Positions 1 to 6,986 of a stretch of DNA of 13,286 nucleotides are shown here, in pieces. Below the pieces are notes generated by a model, which worked only from the letters and a program-made list of their open reading frames with translations, was not told the DNA's origin and searched no databases. Within the stretch, counting starts at the first letter, position 1; each line of letters starts with the position of its first letter. A program made the position numbers and the translations under genes. The DNA comes from Atopobium sp. UBA2090. GTDB taxonomy: Bacteria; Actinomycetota; Coriobacteriia; Coriobacteriales; Atopobiaceae. Location: positions 6,529 to 19,814 of the forward strand of contig DCZG01000164.1 in NCBI GenBank assembly GCA_002331575.1, in the 5' to 3' direction.

Positions 1-6
1 GCGTTG

Positions 7-38
7 GCACCTTTGGCAGGTAGCACCTTTGGCAGGTA
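7..38. repeat. Perfect tandem duplication of a 16-bp unit
   Basis: The unit GCACCTTTGGCAGGTA occurs twice head to tail (7-22 and 23-38) with no mismatch. It abuts the stop codon of the minus-strand membrane-protein gene, so it forms the start of that gene's 3' untranslated region. Read on the minus strand each unit can fold into a short hairpin (ACCT pairing with AGGT around a GCCAA loop). No T-run follows within the window, so a classical intrinsic terminator cannot be claimed; the window edge cuts off what lies beyond. Confidence 0.8.
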
Positions 39-575
39 CTATGCGGTCTTCTTCTCGTCCTTGGACGCGGGTGCGATCCAGAACTTGAGGAGCGGGAAGC
101 TCACGATGACGGCGAGCAGCGTGTTGACGACGGAGGCGATGGTGCCGGAGAGGCCCGCGTCCATACCGAAGCTCGTCTGGCAGAGGTTGGTGACGTGGCC
201 GGGGAGGATCAGGTTCACGACGACGATGACGACGGCGAGCACCGCGTACTTCCAACCCGACTCTGCGGCCGACGCGTCGGACTTGAAGACGAGCTTCATC
301 TGCACGAAGTAGTTGACGACCTGCGCCAGGACCTCGGCGATGAGGAAGGTGACGAAGCCGCCGAGGCCGTTCGAGCCGGTGCTCGAGTAGTCGAAGATGA
401 GGAACTTGAAGGGCGTGGTCATCTGCATCGAGTTGATGAAGACGGCCGTGCCGATCCACGTGCACACGAAGCGGGTGATCGTGGAGATGTTCGACAGGAT
501 GTTGAACAGGATGAACTGCCAGAGCGCCTCGTGCTCCTCGGTCCATGCCTTGAATCCGGACTTCTTCTCTGCCAT
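39..575 (-). CDS. GtrA-like four-helix membrane protein
   Basis: This encodes 178 residues with four hydrophobic segments at about 19-48, 71-95, 107-127 and 143-167, and short charged ends. Helix 2 leads into VVNYFVQMKLVFKS (residues about 86-99). This resembles the hallmark of the GtrA family, an asparagine-aromatic run followed by a basic patch and a VF pair. GtrA proteins are small integral membrane proteins linked to moving or modifying polyprenyl-phosphate-linked sugars in cell-surface glycan synthesis; that role here is inferred from the family. The start at 575 is preceded by an AAAGGAAA ribosome-binding site. The gene begins 30 bp after the GH3 stop codon on the same strand, so the two are very probably co-transcribed. 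It could instead be an uncharacterised membrane protein with only a superficial GtrA resemblance. Confidence 0.6.
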   Translation of the reverse strand: MAEKKSGFKAWTEEHEALWQFILFNILSNISTITRFVCTWIGTAVFINSMQMTTPFKFLIFDYSSTGSNGLGGFVTFLIAEVLAQVVNYFVQMKLVFKSDASAAESGWKYAVLAVVIVVVNLILPGHVTNLCQTSFGMDAGLSGTIASVVNTLLAVIVSFPLLKFWIAPASKDEKKTA

Positions 576-605
576 GGTGCGGTTTCCTTTCGTTCCTTGG
601 GTCTG

Positions 606-3101
606 CTATTTGGATTCGAGGGTCTTGAGCTGGGACTCGAGCCGGCCGTTCTTGACGAGGTTGACGATGAGGGCGAAGACGATGGGGATGATCGCCCAGA
701 TGAACCAGACAAGCAGGAAGCCCTCGCCCGTAAGCACCTTGACGGCGACCGCGGGTACGAGGCCGATGAGACCCCAGCCCTTGACCTCGCGCACGAGGGC
801 GTCGACGACACCCATGTCCATCACGCCGTTCGTCATCTTGGCAAGCGCGCGAAGCGGCATGTTCCATATGAACAGGACGTTGAGGTTGGGCTTGCCCGAG
901 GCGTCGGCCGCCCTCTTGAGGACGGCTAGGACGATCCAGACGATCCAGAAGATGGGGGAGCGACCGTGGTTGAGGTCACGGAAGCACATGTTGCGACCGA
1001 TCTTCACCTTCGCGCTGGGAATCTCGTGGCCGAGAAGCGCGGCGAAGTGCCTGTCCGTGATGTTCTTGACCTTGCCGATCTCGTAGGGCGTGACGTCGAT
1101 GCCGTCGTAGGGGTTCGCGGCACCGGTGCCGAGGGTCTGGACGTTGGCCGTGAGACGGATGTCCTCGCACGAGGACCCGACGCGGAGCTCGTAGATGCCG
1201 CTCTCGACCTCCCAGCGGTTGGTCTTGACGTCGAAGTAGCGGAAGGCCTTGTCGCCGAGGGGAATCGTGACCCGCTGCTCCTCGCCGGGCTCGAGCGTGA
1301 CCCTCTGGAACGCCTTGAGCTCCTCGGCGGGACGGAAGACGACGTGCTCGGGCTTGGCCACGTACACCTCGCAGATCTCGGTGCCCGCGACCGAGCCGAC
1401 GTTCTTGACCGTGAAGGTGACGTCCCACTCGGTGGCCTCGAGGTCGGAGTACTCGAAGGAGGTGTAGGAGAGGCCGTAGCCGAAGGGGTAGGCCACAGGG
1501 ACGCCGGCGGTCTCGTAGTAGCGGTAGCCCACGAAGATGCCCTCGCGATACTCGCTCGTCTGCTCCTCTGAGGGGAAGCGGCCCGCGGTGGGCGTGTCCT
1601 CGAGGCATACGGGCCAAGTCTCGGTGAGCTTGCCCGAGGGGTTGACCTTGCCAGCCACGACATCGAGCGCGGCGCCCGCGCCCGCCTGGCCGCCGAGCGC
1701 ACAGTACACGACGGCCTTGGCGTCCGAGGTCCAGCCCGTCTCGACGGAGGAGCCGGCGGAGAGCAGGACGACGACGTTCGGATTCACGGCGGCAACGGCC
1801 TTGATGAGCTGCTTCTGGTTGTCGTTGATGAGCATGCTGAGACGGTCGGCGCCCTCGCTCTCGGCAATCTCGTCGAGGCCGAGGCAGAGGAGCACGACGT
1901 CCGCGCGCTTGGCGAGGTCGACGGCAGCGTCGCGCTTGCTGGCGTTCTCGCCGCCGTGGCGCTCGAAGCCCGGCTCGAAGCCAACGAGCGCGAGGTCGGT
2001 CTCGCTGATCATGTCGAGGAGCGTGTCCACCTTCGTGGAGTTGACGGCGGACGAGCCGGCGCCCTGGTAGCGTGGGGTCTGGGCGAAGTCGCCGACGAGC
2101 GCGACCTTTGTCTTGGGCGCGAGGGGCAGGATGCCCCCCTCGTTCTTGAGAAGGACGATGCCCTCCGCGGCCGCCTCGCGGGCGAGCGCGTGGTGTGCCT
2201 CGGTATCGAAGCTCGACGGGGCGTCGGCCACGGTCTGGTGCGTCTCCATGGCGAGCTTGATCGCGTCGAGCACGCAGGCGTCGATGTCCGCCTCGGAGAG
2301 GGTGCCCGCCTTGACGGCGGCGAGAAGCTCGCGGGCGGAGCCGTTGCCCGGCGCGGGCATCTCGAACGCGGACTGCGCCCGGACGCCGGCCGCATGGTCG
2401 TTCGAGCCGCCCCAGTCGGTGACGACGGCGCCTTCGAAGCCCCACTCGTCGCGAAGTATGTCCTTGAGCAGGTGCTCGTTCTCGTTGGCATAGGTGCCGT
2501 TGACGAGGTTGTACGAGCTCATGATCGTCTTCGGGTCGGACTCGCGCACCACGATCTCGAAGCCCGTGAGGTAGATCTCGCGCAGGGTGCGCTCGTCGAC
2601 GACCGAGTCGGACGCCTGGCGGCGGGTCTCCTGGCTGTTGACGGCAAAGTGCTTGGGGCAGGCGGCGAGGCCGGTCGACTGCATGCCGCGCACGTAGGAG
2701 GCTGCCATCTTGCCGGACAGGTAGGGATCCTCGGAGAAGTACTCGAAGTTGCGGCCGCAGAGCGGGCTGCGCTTGATGCAGAGACCCGGGCCGAGGATGA
2801 CGTTCACGCCCTGGACGGCAGCCTCCTCGGCCATGGCATGGCCGATCTTCTCGCCGAGCTCGGGATCCCACGAGTTGGACACTGTGACCGCGGTGGGGAA
2901 GCAGGTGGCAGGCTCGGACCCGTTGAGGCCGAGGTGGTCGGCGGCACCCGCCTGGTGCCTGAGACCGTTGGGGCCGTCGGAGAAGGTGATCGCGGGAATC
3001 CCCAGACGGGGGTTCGGCCTGCTTCCAAAGGTCGTCGCGCCCTGGAGCAGCACGCACTTCTCCTCGAGCGACAGCTTGCCGAGCATCTCTTCGTAGTCCA
3101 T
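606..3101 (-). CDS. GH3 beta-glucosidase with C-terminal membrane domain
   Basis: This is an 831-residue glycoside hydrolase family 3 enzyme that should release terminal beta-linked glucose (or a similar sugar) from glucosides. The N-terminal barrel has SDGPNG (41-46), KHFAVNSQE (150-158) and VTDW with the predicted nucleophile Asp229. The second domain starts near LLKNEGGILPL (317-327) and carries ESEGADR (414-420), where a Glu (414 or 416) is the likely acid/base. PFGYGLSYTSF (539-549) leads into a fibronectin-III-like domain to about 655. Unlike most GH3 enzymes, it continues into a tail with hydrophobic segments at about 715-729, 776-791 and 795-816. There is no N-terminal signal peptide, so the catalytic part is probably cytoplasmic and tethered to the membrane. 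The frame is open up to 3470, but the ATG at 3101 has a strong GGAGGA six bases upstream and matches the family start. An ATG at 3155 with a weaker site is the alternative. Confidence 0.92.
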   Translation of the reverse strand: MDYEEMLGKLSLEEKCVLLQGATTFGSRPNPRLGIPAITFSDGPNGLRHQAGAADHLGLNGSEPATCFPTAVTVSNSWDPELGEKIGHAMAEEAAVQGVNVILGPGLCIKRSPLCGRNFEYFSEDPYLSGKMAASYVRGMQSTGLAACPKHFAVNSQETRRQASDSVVDERTLREIYLTGFEIVVRESDPKTIMSSYNLVNGTYANENEHLLKDILRDEWGFEGAVVTDWGGSNDHAAGVRAQSAFEMPAPGNGSARELLAAVKAGTLSEADIDACVLDAIKLAMETHQTVADAPSSFDTEAHHALAREAAAEGIVLLKNEGGILPLAPKTKVALVGDFAQTPRYQGAGSSAVNSTKVDTLLDMISETDLALVGFEPGFERHGGENASKRDAAVDLAKRADVVLLCLGLDEIAESEGADRLSMLINDNQKQLIKAVAAVNPNVVVLLSAGSSVETGWTSDAKAVVYCALGGQAGAGAALDVVAGKVNPSGKLTETWPVCLEDTPTAGRFPSEEQTSEYREGIFVGYRYYETAGVPVAYPFGYGLSYTSFEYSDLEATEWDVTFTVKNVGSVAGTEICEVYVAKPEHVVFRPAEELKAFQRVTLEPGEEQRVTIPLGDKAFRYFDVKTNRWEVESGIYELRVGSSCEDIRLTANVQTLGTGAANPYDGIDVTPYEIGKVKNITDRHFAALLGHEIPSAKVKIGRNMCFRDLNHGRSPIFWIVWIVLAVLKRAADASGKPNLNVLFIWNMPLRALAKMTNGVMDMGVVDALVREVKGWGLIGLVPAVAVKVLTGEGFLLVWFIWAIIPIVFALIVNLVKNGRLESQLKTLESK

Positions 3102-3107
3102 CGTGTC

Positions 3108-3113
3108 TCCTCC
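3108..3113 (-). promoter_or_regulatory. Ribosome-binding site fixing the GH3 start
   Basis: On the minus strand the sequence reads GGAGGA, then six bases, then ATG at 3101. This is the best Shine-Dalgarno match in front of any candidate start of this frame. It argues for the 831-residue product over the 954-residue open frame that begins at 3470. Confidence 0.75.
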
Positions 3114-3181
3114 GCGTGGGCGGTCCGCGCCCTTCCGTCCTTCTTGTCTCGCCATGGTACGTTCTCTTCCGTCTCGCTTGG

Positions 3182-3199
3182 CCGATGTGACACATTCGG
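3182..3199. promoter_or_regulatory. Near-perfect inverted repeat, possible operator
   Basis: CCGATGTGACACATTCGG has a perfect 11-base core (ATGTG-A-CACAT) and flanking CCG/CGG arms offset by one base. It lies about 80 bp upstream of the GH3 start and overlaps the -35 of a plus-strand promoter candidate, a position suited to a repressor acting on one or both divergent genes. The binding protein is unknown; no regulator gene is in the window. Confidence 0.4.
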
Positions 3200-3217
3200 T
3201 TCTGGTGGGGACATAAT
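3187..3217 (+). promoter_or_regulatory. Weak promoter candidate toward the ABC exporter
   Basis: GTGACA (3187-3192) and CATAAT (3212-3217) each match the sigma-70-type hexamers at five of six positions, but the spacer is 19 bp, longer than the preferred 17. The site overlaps the inverted repeat at 3182-3199. It would make a leader of roughly 270 nt before the exporter start. Confidence 0.25.
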
Positions 3218-3270
3218 CGGCTTCCCCCGGGTCGTCGCGCGGGCTCCGGGACCGTGTCGGGACGGGTCCA

Positions 3271-3280
3271 TGAACGTTCA
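3271..3280. promoter_or_regulatory. Perfect 10-bp palindrome, LacI-type operator core?
   Basis: TGAACGTTCA is a perfect palindrome centred on CG. Operators of the LacI/GalR regulator family commonly have a central CG and such AACGTT-like cores, and that family often controls beta-glucosidase genes. The assignment is a guess from shape and context; a 10-bp palindrome can occur by chance. Confidence 0.3.
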
Positions 3281-3451
3281 CGATAAGGGTATGGATGGCG
3301 GCGGCGCGTGGGTCACGGATGGCGCAACCTGTCGAGAAGCAGGCGCAATCTGCAGGTCCCCATGGCAAGTGGGCAACGGCCGGGAACGTGGCGAGAAGTC
3401 CTCCCATATCTTTCAGCCTTGTGTGCGGAATCGAGAAGGGACCTGGAAATG

Positions 3452-3465
3452 GGTACCTATGTACC
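3452..3465. promoter_or_regulatory. Inverted repeat close to the exporter start
   Basis: GGTAC-CTAT-GTACC is a perfect 5+5 inverted repeat ending 29 bp before the chosen ATG of the exporter. It contains an alternative in-frame ATG at 3459. It could be the operator of a local transcription factor; PadR, MerR or TetR types often control MacB-like exporters. It could also be a small hairpin in the mRNA leader. Confidence 0.35.
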
Positions 3466-3494
3466 ATCAAAGCAAGGTCGTCCGAAGGGACCGC

Positions 3495-6400
3495 ATGCTC
3501 GAGCTCAGGGACATCAGCAAACGATACGTCACGACGTCGTTCACGCAGACGGCGCTTGACGGCGTCTCCGTCTCGTTCAGGGACAACGAGTTCGTGGCCG
3601 TCCTCGGACCGTCAGGTTCGGGCAAGACCACGATGCTCAACGTCATCGGCGGCCTCGACCACTTTGACTCGGGCGACCTCCTCGTCGACGGCATCTCCAC
3701 GAAGAAGTACCGCGACCGCGACTGGGACTCCTATCGCAACAACCGCATCGGCTTCGTGTTCCAGAGCTACAACCTCATCCCCCATCAGACCGTGCTCGCG
3801 AACGTGGAGCTTGCGCTCACGCTGTCGGGCATCTCGGGGGCGGAGCGGCGCGAGCGCGCCCTCGCCGCCCTCGACCGCGTCGGATTGTCCCAGCATGTGG
3901 ACAAGCGCCCGAGCCAGCTCTCGGGCGGCCAGATGCAGCGCGTGGCAATCGCGCGCGCCCTCGTGAACGACCCCGAGATCGTGCTCGCCGACGAGCCGAC
4001 CGGAGCCCTTGACTCGGCCACGTCCGTGCAGGTCATGGACCTCCTCAAGGAGGTCGCGCAGGATCGTCTCGTCATCATGGTGACGCACAACCCCGAGCTC
4101 GCGGAGCGCTACGCGACCCGCATCGTCCGTCTCGCCGACGGAAAGGTGACCGACGACAGCGACCCCTTCGACCCCAAGACCGCGCAAAAGCGCGAGGCCA
4201 AGCATGCCCGCAAGACCTCGATGTCGTTCCTCACGGCGCTCGGGCTCTCGTTCAACAACCTCATGACCAAGAAGGGCCGCACGCTCATGACGGCCTTCGC
4301 CGGGTCCATCGGCATCATCGGCATCGCCGCGATCCTCGCGCTGGCGAACGGCGTCAACGAGTACATCGCCGAGCAGGAGGAGGCGATGCTCACCATCTAC
4401 CCGATCTCCATCACGAGCACGAGCCTCGACGTGACGTCCCTGCTCACGGGTGCCTCCGACGACGCCGAGACGACGTCCTCTGACGAGTCGGGGTCGGGCG
4501 AGGCGACGGTGAGCACGTCCAAGACCATCACGCGCATGGCGAGCAACGTCGGCAAGAACGACCTCGCCTCCCTCAAGGAGTACCTCGACGGCAACGGTGG
4601 CGGCATCGACTCCCAGGTGAACGACATCGAGTACCTCTACGACGTCACGCCGCAGATCTTCAAGTCCGACACCTCCGAGGGCGTGGTGCAGGTGAACCCC
4701 GACACGACGTACTCGTCGATCGGCATGGGCAACAGCATGCTCTCGTCGCTCTCGACGTCCATGTCCACCAACTACTTCAAGCAGATGCCGAGCGACATCT
4801 CGCTCTTCGAGGACCAGTACGACGTCAAGGCCGGACGCTGGCCCGATGCGGCCGACGAGCTCGTGATCGTGCTGACGCGTCAGGGAAAGATTCCCGACGT
4901 CCTCGAGTACGACATGGGTCTTCGCAGCTACGACGAGCTCGAGAGCGTTGTGAACGAGCTTGCGAGCGCGAGCACCGACGAGAGCGTCTCGGCCATCGAC
5001 GTCGAGGACGCGTCCTACACCTACGACCAGCTCATGGCACCCACGTTCAAGCTGGTCAACGCCTGCGACACCTACCAGTACGAGAGCGACTACGGCGTCT
5101 GGACCGACAAGTCCGACGACTCCGACTACATGACCGCCGCCGTCGGGAACGGCACGACGCTGCACATCGTGGGCATCGTCCAGCCAAAGAACGCGAAGGA
5201 CTCCACCACGCTCTCGACGGGCATCTACTACACGCCCGCCCTCACCGACCAGCTCATCGACGCGGCGACGAGCTCGCAGATCGTCCAGGACCAGCTCGCG
5301 AACCCCGACGTGGACGTCTTCACGGGCAAGACCTTCGACGAGGAGGCGAACGACGCCGGCGACACGAACCTCGACCTGAGCTCGCTCGTCACGATTGACT
5401 CGTCCGCCCTCTCCTCGGCGTTCACCTTCGACACCTCGGCCATCAACGTCGACCTCTCGGGCCTCGACCTCTCCGGCATCGACGTCTCGAGCATCTCGAT
5501 GCCCTCGATGGACCTCTCCGACCTCGACCTCTCGGGTGTCTCGGCGCCGGAGCTCTCGGCGGACGACCTCGCCGCCCTCTTCCCCGAGCTCACGGGCGAG
5601 CAGATCGCAAAGATCATCTCGTCGGTGCACATCAAGTTCGTGGACGGAGGCCAGGAGAGACTCTCGGCGGCGCTGTCGAGCGTGGCCTCGGGTTGGGTCG
5701 ACTGGAGCGCGGCGAACCCCGAGGGGACCGTCGCGGACTACATGGCGACCGACGAGGTGCGCACGACCATCTCGGCGGCCGTGGCCTCGGCCATCGACAC
5801 GGACGACCTCCAGAAGCAGCTCGTGGACGCCATCGCGCAGACCCTCGGCACCGACGCGAGCGTGGACGGCATCGAGAAGGAGGTCAGCGACCGCCTGCTC
5901 TCCGCCTACGAGGAGAAGCTCGCCTCGGCGCTCCAGCAGACCATCACCACCGCCGTCCAGAGCTATATGCAGGAGGCAATGACCTCGCTCATGACGCAGC
6001 TGAGTGCCCAGATCGAGCAGGAGGTCTCGACCGCCATGCAGAGCGCCATGGGGCAGATGGCGTCGAGCATGTCGAGCGCCATGCACGTGGACGAGTCGGC
6101 AATCGCCAGCGCCTTCCACTTCAACATGGACGAGAAGGAGCTCTCCGAGCTCATGGCCTCGCTCATGTCCACGACGCGCTCGACCTATGACGGCAACCTC
6201 ACCAAGCTCGGCTACGCGAACCCCGACAAGCCCTATGAGATCGACATCTACCCCAAGGACTTCGAGAGCAAGGAGGCCGTCGGCTCCATCCTCAACGGAT
6301 ACAACGACGACATGCGCTCCGCAGGAGAGGACGACAAGGTCATCACCTGGACCGACCTCGTCGGGACGATCATGAGCTCGGTCACGCGCATCGTCGACAT

Positions 6401-6803
6401 GATCTCGGCCATGCTCGTGGCCTTCGTCTCAATCTCGCTCGTCGTCTCCTCGATCATGATCGCCGTGATCACGTACATCTCGGTGCTCGAGCGGAAGAAG
6501 GAAATCGGCATCCTGAGAGCCATCGGCGCGAGCAAGCACAACATCTCGAGCGTCTTCAACGCGGAGACCGTCATCGAGGGACTCGTTGCCGGAATCATGG
6601 GCATCATCATCACCCTGCTGCTCACGATACCCGCCAACGCCATCGTCGAGGCGCACTTCGGCGTGCACGACCTCGTCCGTCTCCCTCCCCAGTACGCGCT
6701 CATGCTCGTCGGCATCAGCGTGCTGCTCACCTTCCTCGCGGGCTTCATCCCCGCCAAGAAGGCCTCGCGCAGCGACCCGGTCGAGGCCCTGCGCAGCGAG
6801 TAG
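3495..6803 (+). CDS. Fused ABC exporter: ATPase plus FtsX/MacB-type permease
   Basis: This 1102-residue protein joins a MacB-type ATPase to a permease. The ATPase (about 1-230) has Walker A GPSGSGKTT (38-46), Q-loop FQSYN (89-93), signature LSGGQMQR (142-149), Walker B IVLADEP (162-168) and His198. A first membrane helix lies at about 262-287. The C-terminal FtsX domain has three helices at about 966-997, 1027-1049 and 1068-1085, with ERKKEIGILRAIGAS between the first two. Between them sits an outside domain of about 660 residues, far larger than in typical MacB (about 250). It holds an acidic Ser/Thr linker (320-342), a pentapeptide-like repeat (651-685) and Ala/Ser/Gln/Met-rich helical sequence (about 805-865). 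MacB-type machines work by transmembrane signalling rather than transport through the membrane; the substrate here is unknown. The ATG at 3495 matches the family start and follows AAGGGA; 3459 is an alternative. No partner subunit is adjacent, so it may act as a homodimer. Confidence 0.92.
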   Translation: MLELRDISKRYVTTSFTQTALDGVSVSFRDNEFVAVLGPSGSGKTTMLNVIGGLDHFDSGDLLVDGISTKKYRDRDWDSYRNNRIGFVFQSYNLIPHQTVLANVELALTLSGISGAERRERALAALDRVGLSQHVDKRPSQLSGGQMQRVAIARALVNDPEIVLADEPTGALDSATSVQVMDLLKEVAQDRLVIMVTHNPELAERYATRIVRLADGKVTDDSDPFDPKTAQKREAKHARKTSMSFLTALGLSFNNLMTKKGRTLMTAFAGSIGIIGIAAILALANGVNEYIAEQEEAMLTIYPISITSTSLDVTSLLTGASDDAETTSSDESGSGEATVSTSKTITRMASNVGKNDLASLKEYLDGNGGGIDSQVNDIEYLYDVTPQIFKSDTSEGVVQVNPDTTYSSIGMGNSMLSSLSTSMSTNYFKQMPSDISLFEDQYDVKAGRWPDAADELVIVLTRQGKIPDVLEYDMGLRSYDELESVVNELASASTDESVSAIDVEDASYTYDQLMAPTFKLVNACDTYQYESDYGVWTDKSDDSDYMTAAVGNGTTLHIVGIVQPKNAKDSTTLSTGIYYTPALTDQLIDAATSSQIVQDQLANPDVDVFTGKTFDEEANDAGDTNLDLSSLVTIDSSALSSAFTFDTSAINVDLSGLDLSGIDVSSISMPSMDLSDLDLSGVSAPELSADDLAALFPELTGEQIAKIISSVHIKFVDGGQERLSAALSSVASGWVDWSAANPEGTVADYMATDEVRTTISAAVASAIDTDDLQKQLVDAIAQTLGTDASVDGIEKEVSDRLLSAYEEKLASALQQTITTAVQSYMQEAMTSLMTQLSAQIEQEVSTAMQSAMGQMASSMSSAMHVDESAIASAFHFNMDEKELSELMASLMSTTRSTYDGNLTKLGYANPDKPYEIDIYPKDFESKEAVGSILNGYNDDMRSAGEDDKVITWTDLVGTIMSSVTRIVDMISAMLVAFVSISLVVSSIMIAVITYISVLERKKEIGILRAIGASKHNISSVFNAETVIEGLVAGIMGIIITLLLTIPANAIVEAHFGVHDLVRLPPQYALMLVGISVLLTFLAGFIPAKKASRSDPVEALRSE
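5445..5549 (+). repeat. Pentapeptide-like repeat inside the exporter ectodomain
   Basis: Residues 651-685 divide into seven consecutive five-residue units with the pattern [G/S/D/N]-[L/I/V/M]-[D/S]-[L/V/M]-[S/P], for example GLDLS, GIDVS, SMDLS and DLDLS; the last unit is degenerate. The DNA repeats GACCTCTC accordingly. The periodicity recalls pentapeptide-repeat beta-helices, but seven units give fewer than two coils, so it may be only a short solenoid or a flexible linker. Confidence 0.6.
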
Positions 6804-6986
6804 GACCTGACGGACGCGCGCCAGAGACGTGAGAGGATCCCCCTGGCTTAGCGGTGCGGTCCGTGAGCCACCACCCGGCCGGCGGGAAATCGGCGCGTGC
6901 TGACATGCCGAGCACCCGGGGCTCACGTCCGACTGGTACCGTAGAGTCGCAGGATCAGGGCAGCACTCACGTCGAAAGGATGTCCC

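Larger units (their letters stand above)
3102..3494. other. Divergent intergenic region, 393 bp
   Basis: This stretch separates the minus-strand GH3 gene from the plus-strand ABC exporter gene and should hold the promoters of both. I see no convincing small gene: the open frames crossing it are upstream extensions of the two flanking genes without family-like sequence. It contains three dyad-symmetric sites (3182-3199, 3271-3280, 3452-3465) and one weak plus-strand promoter candidate. The leader in front of the exporter would be long (about 270 nt) if that promoter is used. I recognised no riboswitch. Confidence 0.6.

Noticed and set aside
976..3195. Long Arg-rich minus-strand frame overlapping the GH3 gene
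   Set aside because: It is an alternative frame of the GH3 gene, extremely rich in Arg and Pro, and not a protein family.
3102..3470. N-terminal extension of the GH3 protein to a start at 3470
   Set aside because: The extra 123 residues have no family similarity or signal peptide, cross likely promoter DNA, and the ATG at 3101 has a much better ribosome-binding site.
1956..3494. N-terminal extension of the ABC exporter over the GH3 gene
   Set aside because: The additional residues are antisense to the GH3 gene, and the ATPase begins naturally at MLELRDISKRY.
3612..6119. 835-codon open frame on the minus strand opposite the ABC exporter
   Set aside because: It lies antisense to a gene with full ABC motifs, has an Arg/Val/His/Asp-rich composition typical of antisense frames in GC-rich DNA, and shows no domain.
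6844..6870. TGGCT/AGCCA inverted repeat after the exporter gene as a terminator
   Set aside because: The stem is only five base pairs with a 17-base loop and no T-run follows.
6900..6942. CTGACA and TACCGT as a promoter for the alcohol dehydrogenase
   Set aside because: The spacing is about 31 bp, far outside the functional range.
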